A stretch of DNA of 64,000 bases from Pokkaliibacter sp046614695 (GCF_046614695.1 NZ_JBKKHQ010000007.1:238375-302374); one strand, 5' to 3'. Shown: positions 1-8,296, counted from the first letter of the stretch. Made by a program: numbers and translations. The notes: generated by a model not told the origin, from the letters alone.

Positions 1-27
1 TTGGTCTTTGGGACGCGTGGCCGGTGA

Positions 28-198
28 TTGGTAGACCTGGTTGAGGAAAAACTGAAGGCAGAGTCTGCTGAGGTTAAATGCAGCGACATTTCAATACATT
101 CGTTGATGCGCATTGATGAGGTTCTTAAGGAGGGGGTAGCAAAGATTAATCAGGCAATTGGCAGAGTGAGGCGGTTTCCATTCACGCTACTAAATTAA
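28..198 (+). pseudogene. possible 3' fragment of an unrecognised gene
   Basis: After a stop at 25-27, the frame stays open to a TAA at 196-198 and encodes about 56 residues of soluble, charged sequence (ends ...GRVRRFPFTLLN). There is no convincing start codon or ribosome binding site, only a TTG at 28, and the window edge cuts anything further upstream. A second frame running into this area stops at 42-44, so a frameshifted remnant is possible. I do not recognise the family. It lies downstream of a tRNA operon, a common site for gene debris, but no attachment site or integrase is visible. Confidence 0.2.
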
Positions 199-315
199 TG
201 CGGGTGGTAGCTCTTGAAAGGCGTGTAACTAAATGGCCGATGTAAAAACCAGTCGGCATTTATAGCTGGATAAGAAATGAAAAAGGGTGGGGGACAGCGC
301 TTATAAAGGAAGAGT

Positions 316-390
316 TGGCAGGGGTGGAAGGACTCGAACCTACGAATGACGGAATCAGAATCCGTTGCCTTACCACTTGGCGACACCCCT
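316..390 (-). tRNA. tRNA-Gln(CTG)
   Basis: The minus strand reads AGGGGTG at the 5' end, pairing with CACCCCT, discriminator G and an encoded CCA. The anticodon loop TTCTGAT gives anticodon CTG. It is the last gene of a five-tRNA operon read right to left. It differs from the two neighbouring tRNA-Gln genes mainly in the anticodon arm, which suggests it arose by duplication followed by an anticodon change. Confidence 0.95.
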
Positions 391-450
391 GCAACAGGGT
401 CGACACTTTAGAGTAATCATTTTTACTTTTCAAGTATCTGAATATCAGGA

Positions 451-527
451 TGGTGGCTATGGTCGGATTTGAACCAACGACCTACGCATTATGAGTGCGC
501 CGCTCTAACCAACTGAGCTACATAGCC
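451..527 (-). tRNA. tRNA-Met(CAT), elongator type
   Basis: A 77-nt cloverleaf on the minus strand with GGCTATG pairing to CATAGCC, anticodon CAT in loop CTCATAA, the T-arm GGTTCAAATCC and an encoded CCA. The acceptor stem is fully paired at position 1-72, as in elongator rather than initiator tRNA-Met. It is identical to the copy at 627-703. Confidence 0.93.
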
Positions 528-531
528 TTAA

Positions 532-606
532 TGGCAGGGGTGGAAGGACTCGAACCTACGAATGACGGGATCAAAACCCGTTGCCTTACCACTTGGCGAC
601 ACCCCT
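532..606 (-). tRNA. tRNA-Gln(TTG)
   Basis: A 75-nt tRNA on the minus strand with loop TTTTGAT, anticodon TTG and an encoded CCA. It starts only 4 bp from the preceding tRNA-Met, so the two must be cut from one precursor. Its sequence is the same as the copy at 708-782. Confidence 0.95.
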
Positions 607-626
607 GTATCCTGTGCTTTTGTTCA

Positions 627-703
627 TGGTGGCTATGGTCGGATTTGAACCAACGACCTACGCATTATGAGTGCGCCGCTCTAACCAACTGAGCTACATA
701 GCC
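627..703 (-). tRNA. tRNA-Met(CAT), elongator type
   Basis: Second, identical copy of the 451-527 gene, with anticodon CAT and an encoded CCA. The Gln-Met unit, including the short spacer TTAA next to it, is repeated, which indicates a tandem duplication of a Gln-Met pair. Confidence 0.93.
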
Positions 704-707
704 TTAA

Positions 708-782
708 TGGCAGGGGTGGAAGGACTCGAACCTACGAATGACGGGATCAAAACCCGTTGCCTTACCACTTGGCGACACCCCT
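708..782 (-). tRNA. tRNA-Gln(TTG), first gene of the operon
   Basis: A 75-nt tRNA with anticodon TTG and an encoded CCA. It is the promoter-proximal gene of the Gln-Met-Gln-Met-Gln cluster. The arrangement resembles the glutamine/methionine tRNA operon of enteric bacteria but without a leucine tRNA. Confidence 0.95.
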
Positions 783-797
783 ACAAAAGCGACTCGC

Positions 798-826
798 ATT
801 ATACATAAATCTTTGAAAAATCAAAG
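798..826 (-). promoter_or_regulatory. sigma-70 promoter of the Gln/Met tRNA operon
   Basis: On the minus strand a perfect -10 TATAAT lies at 803-798. A weak -35-like CTTTGA/TTGATT lies about 15-17 bp upstream (826-819). The -10 is followed by a GC-rich discriminator (GCGAGTCGC), the usual mark of stringently controlled stable-RNA promoters. The first tRNA begins about 15 bp after the -10. Confidence 0.7.
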
Positions 827-1006
827 CCTAAGATCTTTCTGATTTCTGTATTGAACAGGGCTGTCAGTGAGAGCTTCTCAAGGTGACCTGTTCAGCGAGG
901 CCGCGAATTATTCCTTGTCGTATTTCCTCTGTCAAGACTCTGCAAACCGGGATGTGCAGAGAGATAACTCTTGGCGAGATCTCGTGAGAATTTGTCGGAA
1001 GTCACG

Positions 1007-1030
1007 CAAAAAGCCCGCAATAGCGGGCCT
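1007..1030 (-). terminator. terminator after pstB
   Basis: GCCCGC (1013-1018) and GCGGGC (1023-1028) form a hairpin. On the minus strand it is followed by a T run, and on the plus strand there are also Ts after the stem. It closes the pst operon directly after pstB, so phoU is not co-transcribed here. The stretch 831-1006 holds nothing else I can identify. Confidence 0.8.
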
Positions 1031-1059
1031 TTATTGAGTGTGGGGGCTTATCGTCTGTC

Positions 1060-1872
1060 TTAGCCGAATGAGCCAGCAATGTAATCACGAGTACGCTGCT
1101 CGCGAGCGTTGCTGAAGATAGAGTGAGTGTCATCGAACTCTACCAGCTCGCCCATGTACATGAAGGCTGTGTAATCAGAGATACGGGCGGCCTGCTGCAT
1201 GTTATGGGTGACAATCACAATGGTGTACTCCTCACGCAGCTGGGTGATCAGCTGTTCGATCGCCTGCGTTGCAATGGGGTCCAGTGCGGAAGTCGGTTCA
1301 TCCATCAGAATGACTTCAGGCTCCAAGGCAACGGTACGGGCAATACAAAGACGCTGCTGCTGGCCGCCGGAAAGGGAACCTGCATCACGGTGCAGGTTGT
1401 TTTTTACTTCTTCCCACAAGTGAGCCTGGCGCAGTGCTTTCTCGACACGCTCATCCATCTGGCGGCGTGACAGGCGATCATACAGGCGAACGCCGAACGC
1501 GATGTTTTCATAGATGCTCATGGGGAAGGGCGTTGGCTTCTGGAAAACCATACCGACCTTGGAGCGCAACTCGTTGATATCGATTTTGCTGTCCAGAATG
1601 TTGCGATCGTCCAGCATGATAGTGCCTTCGGCATGCTGGCCGTTGTACAACTGATAAATGCGGTTCATACAGCGCAGTAGAGTGGATTTGCCACAGCCGG
1701 AAGGGCCAATCATTGCGGTGACACGGTTCTTATACACTGGCAGGTTAATGCCTTTCAGTGCTGCCTGGCCGCCTTTCTGATAGAAGAAACTCAGATCCTT
1801 GACGTTCATGCGTGGAGCCAGCATGTCTTGAACGACCGCAGTTTCCTGTTGCATATAAGCTACATTACTCAT
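1060..1872 (-). CDS. pstB: phosphate ABC transporter ATPase PstB
   Basis: ATPase subunit of the high-affinity phosphate importer PstSCAB, acting on the cytoplasmic face of the inner membrane. The 270-residue product shows Walker A GPSGCGKS at about residues 56-63, the ABC signature LSGGQQQR, Walker B VILMDEPTSALDP and the switch histidine in IVIVTHNMQQA. The ATG at 1872 was chosen because AGAGGAAATAACG precedes it; a longer open frame upstream runs into pstA. The pstA stop lies 2 bp before this start, so translation is probably coupled. The N-terminus carries about 20 extra residues compared with short PstB proteins, common in this group. Expression should follow phosphate starvation through PhoB at the pstS promoter. 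Confidence 0.97.
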   Translation of the reverse strand: MSNVAYMQQETAVVQDMLAPRMNVKDLSFFYQKGGQAALKGINLPVYKNRVTAMIGPSGCGKSTLLRCMNRIYQLYNGQHAEGTIMLDDRNILDSKIDINELRSKVGMVFQKPTPFPMSIYENIAFGVRLYDRLSRRQMDERVEKALRQAHLWEEVKNNLHRDAGSLSGGQQQRLCIARTVALEPEVILMDEPTSALDPIATQAIEQLITQLREEYTIVIVTHNMQQAARISDYTAFMYMGELVEFDDTHSIFSNAREQRTRDYIAGSFG

Positions 1873-1874
1873 CG

Positions 1875-2711
1875 TTATTTCCTCTTCTTCGCCAGGCGTG
1901 GCAGAGCACGAGACGCAATATTCAGTAAAAGAATGGTTAAGGTGATCAACAGGGCGCCAGACCAGGCAAGCTGGTTCCATTCGGGGTCTGGACTCATGGC
2001 GAACATGTAAATCGTTACAGGCAGGTTGGCCATGGCCTCGTTGGGATCAAGACTCATAAAGCTGTTATTAAGTGCGGTGAACAGCAAAGGTGCGGTTTCA
2101 CCACTGATGCGGGCAATGGCGAGCAGAACGCCGGTAATCAGTCCGGTCGCTACTGCGCGATAGCCCAGTTGGGTAATGACTCGCCATTTTGGCGTACCGA
2201 GGCCGCTACCTGCTTCGCGCAGGCTGGTAGGCACAAGTTTCAACATTTCTTCCGTGGTGCTGATGATGACTGGCAGGGCGATGATGGCCAGAGCGATAGC
2301 GCCAGCCCAGCCAGAGAAATGACCCATCGGTAGCACGACTGCTTCATAGACGAAAAGGCCAATCAGAATTGAAGGGGCACTCATCAGCATGCCGTTCAGG
2401 AAGCGGATGGTAGAGGCGACTTTGGAGTTCTGGCCGAACTCAGCCAGCCAGGTGCCACCAAGAATGCCGATGGGGGCTGCAATCAAAATACCGGCTCCGG
2501 TCATGATCACGCTGCCGACGATTGCATTGGCCAGACCGCCATCGCTGCCTGGGCCGGGGGTGGATTCGGTAAACAGTGCCCAGTTGATGCCGGCAATGCC
2601 TCGTGAGAATAGTGTCCAGAGGATCGCCAGTAATACGGCGCAGCCCAGTAGTGTGGCCAGGATGCACACAAGCTGGAAAACAATATTGGTGATTTTTCGA
2701 CGAAGCATCAT
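1875..2711 (-). CDS. pstA: phosphate ABC transporter permease PstA
   Basis: Inner-membrane permease subunit pairing with PstC to form the phosphate channel. The 278-residue protein has six hydrophobic segments and the EAA-type coupling region around TSLREAGSGLGTPKWRVITQ that contacts the ATPase. Length and order are typical. The start overlaps the end of pstC by 4 bp (ATGA), indicating translational coupling. It does not carry the long N-terminal extension found in some Pseudomonas PstA proteins. Confidence 0.96.
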   Translation of the reverse strand: MMLRRKITNIVFQLVCILATLLGCAVLLAILWTLFSRGIAGINWALFTESTPGPGSDGGLANAIVGSVIMTGAGILIAAPIGILGGTWLAEFGQNSKVASTIRFLNGMLMSAPSILIGLFVYEAVVLPMGHFSGWAGAIALAIIALPVIISTTEEMLKLVPTSLREAGSGLGTPKWRVITQLGYRAVATGLITGVLLAIARISGETAPLLFTALNNSFMSLDPNEAMANLPVTIYMFAMSPDPEWNQLAWSGALLITLTILLLNIASRALPRLAKKRK

Positions 2712-3646
2712 ACCGTACGCTTCCTTTTCATCAGCAGGCGGGCTGCGGCCATCACAATAAAGGTGATAACGAACAGCAGCAGACCCAGTGCCAAGAGTGA
2801 AGAAATATGCATGTCGCCGGTAGCTTCGTTGAACTGTTCAGCAATCGTGGCTGATACCGAAGTGGCCGGCATAAAGAGTGAAGAGTTCATGTCCTGAGCG
2901 CCGCCGATCACGAAAGTGACGGCCATGGTTTCACCCAGAGCACGGCCCAGCGCCAGAATGACAGCGCCAACGATGGCACTACGAACGGCGGGCACCAGTA
3001 CATGGCGGGTAACTTCCCAGCGATTGGCGCCGATGCCGTAGCTGGCTTCACGCATGACGTTGGGGACAGTGCTGAGTGCTTCTTTGATCAGCGCCGTCAA
3101 AATGGGCAGGATCATGAACGCAAGAATAATTCCAGCGGTCAGCAGACCTACACCCATGGGTGGGCCGCTAAAGATGGTACCGAGTACCGGGATGTCGCTC
3201 AGGTTATCCAGTGCCCACATCTGGAAGTGCTCGGAGAACCATGGAGCAAAAACAAATAAGCCCCACATGCCGTAGATGATACTGGGGACTGCGGCGAGTA
3301 GCTCAATGGCGGTGGAGGCAATATGAGCCATCCAGCTTGGTGCCAGTTCGGTAAGAAAAATGCTGATGGCCAGGCTTACAGGCAGGGCCAAAACTATGGC
3401 AATGAAAGAGGAGATGAGCGTGCCATAAAGGGCATTCGCTGCACCAAACTCTTCTGTGACCGGATTCCATTCCGTGCTGAAAAGAAAGCCAAAGCCAAAC
3501 TCTTTCAGTGCAGGAGCTGCACCCATAAAGAGTGACACCAGGATGGCGGCCAACAGTACTGCAATCATGATGGCACTCACCCAGCACAAACGCTGGAAGA
3601 TTGAGTCACTATTTTGCCATCTTGTTTTCATTGCCATGGTCGACAT
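2708..3646 (-). CDS. pstC: phosphate ABC transporter permease PstC
   Basis: Second inner-membrane permease of the phosphate importer. The 312-residue product has an N-terminal membrane segment at about 20-42, a periplasmic loop, then the BPD-type transmembrane block with the coupling motif VPNVMREASYGIGANRWEVT and the conserved ALGRALGETMAVTFVIGG. The first ATG (3646) is used; a second in-frame ATG lies three codons later and the ribosome binding site is weak for both. A hairpin separates it from pstS, so it is probably expressed at a lower level than the binding protein. Confidence 0.96.
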   Translation of the reverse strand: MSTMAMKTRWQNSDSIFQRLCWVSAIMIAVLLAAILVSLFMGAAPALKEFGFGFLFSTEWNPVTEEFGAANALYGTLISSFIAIVLALPVSLAISIFLTELAPSWMAHIASTAIELLAAVPSIIYGMWGLFVFAPWFSEHFQMWALDNLSDIPVLGTIFSGPPMGVGLLTAGIILAFMILPILTALIKEALSTVPNVMREASYGIGANRWEVTRHVLVPAVRSAIVGAVILALGRALGETMAVTFVIGGAQDMNSSLFMPATSVSATIAEQFNEATGDMHISSLLALGLLLFVITFIVMAAARLLMKRKRTV

Positions 3647-3700
3647 TGTCGTAATCCAAGTTGAAAGGCCTCTGCGCAGTCGGCCCTTGTAACGCTTAAA

Positions 3701-3724
3701 GGGAACGTCCTAATGGACGTTCCC
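3701..3724 (-). terminator. hairpin between pstS and pstC
   Basis: Ten-base-pair perfect inverted repeat GGGAACGTCC / GGACGTTCCC with a 4-nt loop, followed on the minus strand by CTTTAAG, which is not a long T run. It sits between pstS and the rest of the operon. Such hairpins usually act as partial terminators or 3' stabilisers that raise pstS mRNA above pstCAB; that role is inferred. Confidence 0.65.
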
Positions 3725-3759
3725 GGATCTTGCGATCTGCTGGTTTTTTGATCGTGTGA

Positions 3760-4812
3760 TCAGTTGAAAACCGCCTTGCCGCTTTCGTCTTTGATGTCTT
3801 TCTTCCACATGTCTTCAACCATGTTTACAACAGAGTCAGGCATGGGGATGTAGTCCAGGTTGGAAGCTGCTTCGTCGCCATTTGCATAGCTCCAGTCGAA
3901 GAACTTCAGGACCGCATCAGCGGTTGCTGCATCAGCCTGCTGGGTGTGCATCAGGATGAAAGTTGCAGCAGTCATTGGCCAAGAAGCATCGCCTGGCTGA
4001 TCGTTCAGGATCAGGTGGAAGCCAGGAGCATTTGCCCAGTCAGCGTTGGCAGCCGCTGCCTGGAATGCAGACATTTCAGGCTGAACGTATTTGCCGGCTT
4101 TGTTCTTCATCTGGGTGTAGGTCAGGCTGTGAGCTTTGGCATAAGCAAACTCGACGTAGCCGATAGAGCCTGGAGTGCGGCTTACAAAGCTCGCAACGCC
4201 TTCGTTACCTTTGCCGCCCAACTGCTGGGCTTCTTTTGGCCAGGCCACTTCTTTACCTACGCCTACGTTGTCTTTCCAATCGGAAGATACGCGAGCCAGA
4301 TAGTCGGTGAAGTTAAAGGAAGTGCCGGAACCATCAGAACGGTGAACGGTATAGATGGGTTTGTGTGGCAGGTTCAGGTCAGCGTTATCAGCCTTGATAG
4401 CGGCATCATCCCAGTACTTGATTTTGCCCAGGTAGATGTTTGCCAGTACTTCACCGCTCAGCTTCATCTGGCCAGCTTCCAGGCCTTTCACGTTTACTAC
4501 AGGAACGATGGCGCCCATAACCGCTGGGAATTGAACCAGACCTGCTTTGTCCAGCTCTTCCTTGGTCAGAGGAGCATCGGAAGCACCGAAGTCAACGGTT
4601 TTGGCTTTGATCTGCTTGATGCCGCCGCCAGAGCCGATAGCCTGGTAGTTCAGCTTAACGCCTTCTGCCTTGTTGTACGCCTCTGCCCATTTGGAATAAA
4701 CGGGGTAGGGGAAAGTCGCGCCCGCACCAGAGATCGCATCAACTTTAGCGAAAGCTACTGGAGCTACCAGTACGCTACCTGCAAGTAGAAGACCGTTAAT
4801 AAGTTTGTTCAT
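3760..4812 (-). CDS. pstS: periplasmic phosphate-binding protein PstS
   Basis: Substrate-binding protein that captures inorganic phosphate in the periplasm for PstCAB. It has 350 residues with a clear Sec signal peptide (MNKLINGLLLAGSVLVAPVAFA) cleaved before KVDAISG. Phosphate-ligand regions typical of the family are visible: GAGATFPYPVY, GSGGGIKQI, DFGASDAPL and HRSDGSGTSFNFTDYL. It lies first in the operon behind a Pho box. The length agrees with gammaproteobacterial PstS proteins of the E. coli type. Confidence 0.97.
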   Translation of the reverse strand: MNKLINGLLLAGSVLVAPVAFAKVDAISGAGATFPYPVYSKWAEAYNKAEGVKLNYQAIGSGGGIKQIKAKTVDFGASDAPLTKEELDKAGLVQFPAVMGAIVPVVNVKGLEAGQMKLSGEVLANIYLGKIKYWDDAAIKADNADLNLPHKPIYTVHRSDGSGTSFNFTDYLARVSSDWKDNVGVGKEVAWPKEAQQLGGKGNEGVASFVSRTPGSIGYVEFAYAKAHSLTYTQMKNKAGKYVQPEMSAFQAAAANADWANAPGFHLILNDQPGDASWPMTAATFILMHTQQADAATADAVLKFFDWSYANGDEAASNLDYIPMPDSVVNMVEDMWKKDIKDESGKAVFN

Positions 4813-4876
4813 CTGCCATCACCTTACGTGTGTTTTGATGAGAATTTGAGAACCGTTGTCTCTTTGACGTGGGCTT

Positions 4877-4910
4877 AGAATAGAGGCGTTTGATGACAGA
4901 AAAATGACAT
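4877..4910 (-). promoter_or_regulatory. Pho-box promoter of pstS
   Basis: On the minus strand ATGTCATTTTTCTGTCAT (4910-4893) is two 7-bp PhoB half-sites (TGTCAT ... CTGTCAT) 11 bp apart, very close to the consensus. A -10-like TATTCT follows at 4882-4877 after 10 bp, the standard geometry in which PhoB replaces the -35 contact. The leader to pstS is about 60 nt. The region 4911-5169 contains nothing else recognised. Confidence 0.85.
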
Positions 4911-5169
4911 GCCAAAGGTGAAGGAAATTTTTTGATAAAAAATACTTTAGGGGCTGGCAGTCGAGTGGCTTTTAAATTTTAAGTTATTGAAATTTAATGA
5001 GAAAAATTGATTTCTCTTGGTGGGGCTGCACTACGGGGTAGGTTTTTTTTAATCTGCTTCGCCATGCTAAAGCGTGCTTTTTGGCATTTTTTCCCCATGG
5101 AACTGTCATAAAAACCGTCCCGGCTTTCATAAACAAGCCGGATTTTTCATGTTTTCTGAGGAGAGCATC

Positions 5170-5706
5170 ATGAAACGGAAGTTATGGTTCTTGGCGGGAG
5201 TTGTTGCGTTGGCGAGTTCGCAGTCGGTGCTGGCAGAGACGCTGGATGTCGACATGTATCGTGTAAGTAAGGATGGTATCGGAGAGCCGGTAGGGCATGT
5301 CCAGATAACAGAAACCCGTTATGGTCTGGAATTTACCCCTGACCTGAAAGGTTTAAAGCCCGGGCCTCATGGTTTTCATATTCATGCCAAAGGTAATTGT
5401 GAAGTGATGGCTGAAGGCGACAAGATTATTCCTGCAGGAGCCGCTGGTGGGCATTTTGATCCGGAGAATACCGGGCAGCATGAAGGTCCTTACGGCGAGG
5501 GGCATCTTGGTGATTTGCCATCATTGCTCGCGACTGACAGTGGTGAAGTGAACTATCCAGTGCTGGCGCCACGTATTCATAAGCTTTCTGAAATTAAAGG
5601 CTTGGCGTTAATGCTTCACGCTGGCGGTGATAATTATTCTGATGAGCCCGCCAAATTAGGTGGTGGCGGCTCGAGAGTGGCCTGCGGCGTGATTGGCGGA
5701 CAGTGA
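5170..5706 (+). CDS. sodC: periplasmic Cu,Zn superoxide dismutase
   Basis: Converts superoxide to hydrogen peroxide and oxygen in the periplasm. The 178-residue precursor starts with a signal peptide (MKRKLWFLAGVVALASSQSVLA). Copper and zinc ligands are visible in HGFHIHAKGNC and GGHFDPENTGQHEGPYGEGHLGD, and the C-terminal HAGGDNYSDEP and GGSRVACGVIG contain the last copper histidine and the disulfide cysteine. The catalytic arginine lies near the end. The ATG at 5170 follows GAGGAGAGC; an upstream ATG in the same frame (5074) would put 32 residues before the signal peptide and is rejected. Single-gene unit ending in a bidirectional terminator. Confidence 0.96.
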   Translation: MKRKLWFLAGVVALASSQSVLAETLDVDMYRVSKDGIGEPVGHVQITETRYGLEFTPDLKGLKPGPHGFHIHAKGNCEVMAEGDKIIPAGAAGGHFDPENTGQHEGPYGEGHLGDLPSLLATDSGEVNYPVLAPRIHKLSEIKGLALMLHAGGDNYSDEPAKLGGGGSRVACGVIGGQ

Positions 5707-5756
5707 CTTTGTGGTGCTGAAGTAAGTTGCAGGTGCAGGTATCTGCTTTCGTAATA

Positions 5757-5797
5757 AAAAACGCCGCCTGATGAGCTGTCATCGGCGGCGTTTTCAT
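5757..5797. terminator. bidirectional terminator between sodC and ychF
   Basis: ACGCCGCCTGATGA pairs with TCATCGGCGGCGT around a GCTG loop with one bulged base. An A run lies on the left and a T run on the right, so it can stop transcription of convergent sodC and ychF. Confidence 0.85.
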
Positions 5798-5837
5798 AAA
5801 GCCTGCTTTCAATGTCGAGGCTTTCTCTAGTGAAGCC

Positions 5838-6938
5838 TTAAACGTTGAAGCGGAAGTGCATCACATCGCCGTCTTTAACGATGTATTCCTTACCTTCCAG
5901 GCGCCATTTTCCAGCTTCTTTCGCGCCTTGCTCGCCCTTAAAGTTCACAAAATCATCATAGGCAACAACTTCGGCTCGAATGAAGCCTTTTTCAAAGTCG
6001 GTGTGAATAACGCCGGCGGCCTGAGGAGCGGTGGCTCCAACTTTGACGGTCCAGGCGCGAACTTCTTTTACGCCAGCGGTGAAATAGGTTTGCAGGTTCA
6101 GTAGAGAATAGCCCGCGCGAATTACGCGATTAAGACCGGGTTCTTCCATGCCCATGCTTTCAAGGAACATCTGCATTTCTTCTGGGTCATCAAGCTCGGC
6201 GATCTCTGCTTCGATTTTATTGCAGACGGGAACAACTACTGCGCCTTCTTCTGCGGCGATGGCTTCCACCACATCCAGGAATGGGTTGTTCTCGAAACCA
6301 TCTTCAGCCACGTTGGCAATGTACATGACTGGTTTGGTGGTCAGCAGGTGAAAGCTTTTAACCAGTTTTTTCTCTTCATCCGTCAGGTTCTTCACCAGGC
6401 TGCGTGCGGGTTTGCCTTCGGTGAAATGCGGGATCAGTTTTTCCAGTAGCGCCTTTTGTGCCACGGATTCTTTATCGCCACCTTTGGCTGCCCGAGTAAC
6501 GCGCTGAAGCTGTTTCTCACAGCTATCAAGGTCAGCCATGATCAGCTCAAGATCAATGATTTCGATATCACGTTTTGGGTTGACGCTGTTGGAAACGTGA
6601 ATAACGTTTTCATCTTCAAAGCAGCGTACAACGTGAGCAATAGCGTCGGTCTCACGGATATTGGCCAAAAACTTGTTGCCAAGGCCTTCGCCTTTTGAGG
6701 CGCCTTCAACCAGGCCAGCAATGTCTACGAACTCCATGGTGGTCGGCAGAATGCGCTGTGGATTTACGATAGCTGCCAGTGCATCCAGACGAGGGTCCGG
6801 CATGGGGACGATGCCTGAGTTTGGTTCGATGGTGCAGAAAGGGAAGTTTTCTGCGGCAATGCCTGACTTAGTCAATGCGTTGAACAGGGTGGATTTGCCA
6901 ACGTTTGGCAGGCCGACGATGCCACAATTAAATCCCAT
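5838..6938 (-). CDS. ychF: ribosome-associated ATPase YchF (Obg-like)
   Basis: Obg-family P-loop NTPase of the YchF/OLA1 type that binds ribosomes and affects stress responses. The 366-residue protein has the P-loop GLPNVGKS at residues 9-16, the switch motif DIAGLVEGASKGEGLGNKF, and NVAE in place of the usual G4 motif, which in this family gives ATP rather than GTP preference. A coiled region follows, then a C-terminal TGS domain (ARAWTVKVGATAPQAAGVIHTDF). It lies 74 bp downstream of pth in the prs-rplY-pth-ychF series conserved in gammaproteobacteria. Confidence 0.97.
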   Translation of the reverse strand: MGFNCGIVGLPNVGKSTLFNALTKSGIAAENFPFCTIEPNSGIVPMPDPRLDALAAIVNPQRILPTTMEFVDIAGLVEGASKGEGLGNKFLANIRETDAIAHVVRCFEDENVIHVSNSVNPKRDIEIIDLELIMADLDSCEKQLQRVTRAAKGGDKESVAQKALLEKLIPHFTEGKPARSLVKNLTDEEKKLVKSFHLLTTKPVMYIANVAEDGFENNPFLDVVEAIAAEEGAVVVPVCNKIEAEIAELDDPEEMQMFLESMGMEEPGLNRVIRAGYSLLNLQTYFTAGVKEVRAWTVKVGATAPQAAGVIHTDFEKGFIRAEVVAYDDFVNFKGEQGAKEAGKWRLEGKEYIVKDGDVMHFRFNV

Positions 6939-7012
6939 GATGGAGTCCTGTGAGTTCTGGTTAAACAGGAAAATGACGAAAGAAATCCGTAATCTCTTGC
7001 GTCATTTGCCTG

Positions 7013-7600
7013 TCAGGCAGTGAAAGAGTGCAGTTGGTTCATGGCTTTGGACCAGTTGTCATCCAACCCTAGAGGAAGGGCGGCTAACGAAGCGTCTGTG
7101 GCCAATTCGATAAGTTGCTGTTCAGCGGCTGGTGCCTTGCCCAGTACATAGCCAGATACCTGGCTGGCGTGACCAGGGTGTCCAATACCCAGGCGCAAAC
7201 GATGAAAATCACGATTGCCGCCGAAGCGTGCAATGATGTCTTTCAAACCATTATGGCCGCCATGACCGCCGCCTTTCTTAAAGCGGGCCTGACCTGGGGG
7301 AAGATCCAGCTCATCATGGACGACAAGAACCTGCTCTGGAGTCAGTTTGTAAAAGGCGCATAGAGCCTGGACTGCTTGTCCACTAAGGTTCATAAATGTC
7401 GTGGGAATAAGCAGATGAAGCGTGTAACCCTGCCAGTTCACTTTGGCATAGCGTCCGTGAAAGCGGGATTCCTGCTTAAAGTCTGCCCGGCACTGATAAG
7501 CAAGCGCCGACACAAGGTCGGCGCCAGCATTGTGCCTGGTTCTGTCATATTGGGCGCCCGGATTGCCGAGGCCGACAATAAGTTGAACCTTGTCACTCAT
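7013..7600 (-). CDS. pth: peptidyl-tRNA hydrolase
   Basis: Releases tRNA from stalled peptidyl-tRNAs in the cytoplasm. The 195-residue protein has the conserved N-terminal VGLGNPGAQYDRTRHNAG, including the catalytic histidine (RHNAG), the asparagine of TTFMNLSGQAV, the aspartate of HDELDLPPG and the glycine-rich KKGGGHGGHNGLKDI. The length matches the E. coli enzyme (about 194). It follows rplY by 13 bp and is very likely in the same transcript. Confidence 0.97.
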   Translation of the reverse strand: MSDKVQLIVGLGNPGAQYDRTRHNAGADLVSALAYQCRADFKQESRFHGRYAKVNWQGYTLHLLIPTTFMNLSGQAVQALCAFYKLTPEQVLVVHDELDLPPGQARFKKGGGHGGHNGLKDIIARFGGNRDFHRLRLGIGHPGHASQVSGYVLGKAPAAEQQLIELATDASLAALPLGLDDNWSKAMNQLHSFTA

Positions 7601-7613
7601 CGTTCAGTATCGC

Positions 7614-8195
7614 TTACTTACGCTTAGCGACAACGCGAGCAACGGCCTGGTTGTGGTCTTTGCCCAGACGCAGAGCAGCAACTTCTACACCTTCAGGAGT
7701 AGCGATGTCGCTCAGGTACAGGTTCTGACCCAGTTCAGCGTTGGTCAGGTCAACAGTAACGTACTCAGGCAGGTTTTCAGGTTTGCACAGTACGGTAACT
7801 ACGTTAACCAGAGTGAATACTTTACCGCCAGCTTTGGAGGCTGGGCTTGCTGCTTCGTTTTCAAAGCGAACAGGTACTTTAACGCTGATGGTCTGACCGT
7901 CTACGACGCGCTGAAAGTCAGCGTGCAGCAGAACAGGTCGGGAGGGGTGACGCTGCAGGTCTTTGATGATAGTGCGAACTTCTTTGCCATCAACAGCGAT
8001 GTTGATGATGCTGCTGAAGAACTGAGAGTCTTCAGTCAGGTGCAACAGCTCGTCATGATCGATAGTCAGAGACTGTGGATCTTCGTTAGCACCATAAACA
8101 ACAGCAGGGATGCTGTCATTCAGGCGACGCAGGCGGCGGCTCGCACCCTTTCCTGCAACTTCACGAACCTGAGCGTTCAGAGTATAAGTGCTCAT
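7614..8195 (-). CDS. rplY: 50S ribosomal protein L25 (Ctc-type, with C-terminal domain)
   Basis: Binds 5S rRNA in the large ribosomal subunit. The N-terminal L25 domain (residues 1-90) contains GKGASRRLRRLNDSIPAVVYG, the 5S-binding region. A second beta-rich domain of about 100 residues follows, so this is the long TL5/Ctc form (193 residues) rather than the short 94-residue E. coli protein. The same long form is usual in Pseudomonas and Oceanospirillales. It sits between prs and pth in the conserved order. Confidence 0.95.
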   Translation of the reverse strand: MSTYTLNAQVREVAGKGASRRLRRLNDSIPAVVYGANEDPQSLTIDHDELLHLTEDSQFFSSIINIAVDGKEVRTIIKDLQRHPSRPVLLHADFQRVVDGQTISVKVPVRFENEAASPASKAGGKVFTLVNVVTVLCKPENLPEYVTVDLTNAELGQNLYLSDIATPEGVEVAALRLGKDHNQAVARVVAKRK

Positions 8196-8296
8196 TTATT
8201 TCCTCATTAAAGTAAAGAGCCAGACGACCGCGACCAGTCTCTGGCTTGTATGCCCGTTTGGGCGTTATCAGCGCTTGCCGTTAATTCTGTAGTGGA

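Noticed and set aside
3946..4788. A 280-codon open frame opposite pstS
   Set aside because: Antisense to a clear PstS with signal peptide and phosphate-binding motifs.
4965..5000. Another copy of the sigma-54 upstream block (TTTTAAGTTATTG) near sodC/pstS
   Set aside because: The 13-bp similarity is present but no TGGCAC or GG-N10-GC follows on that strand, so it is probably chance in AT-rich sequence.
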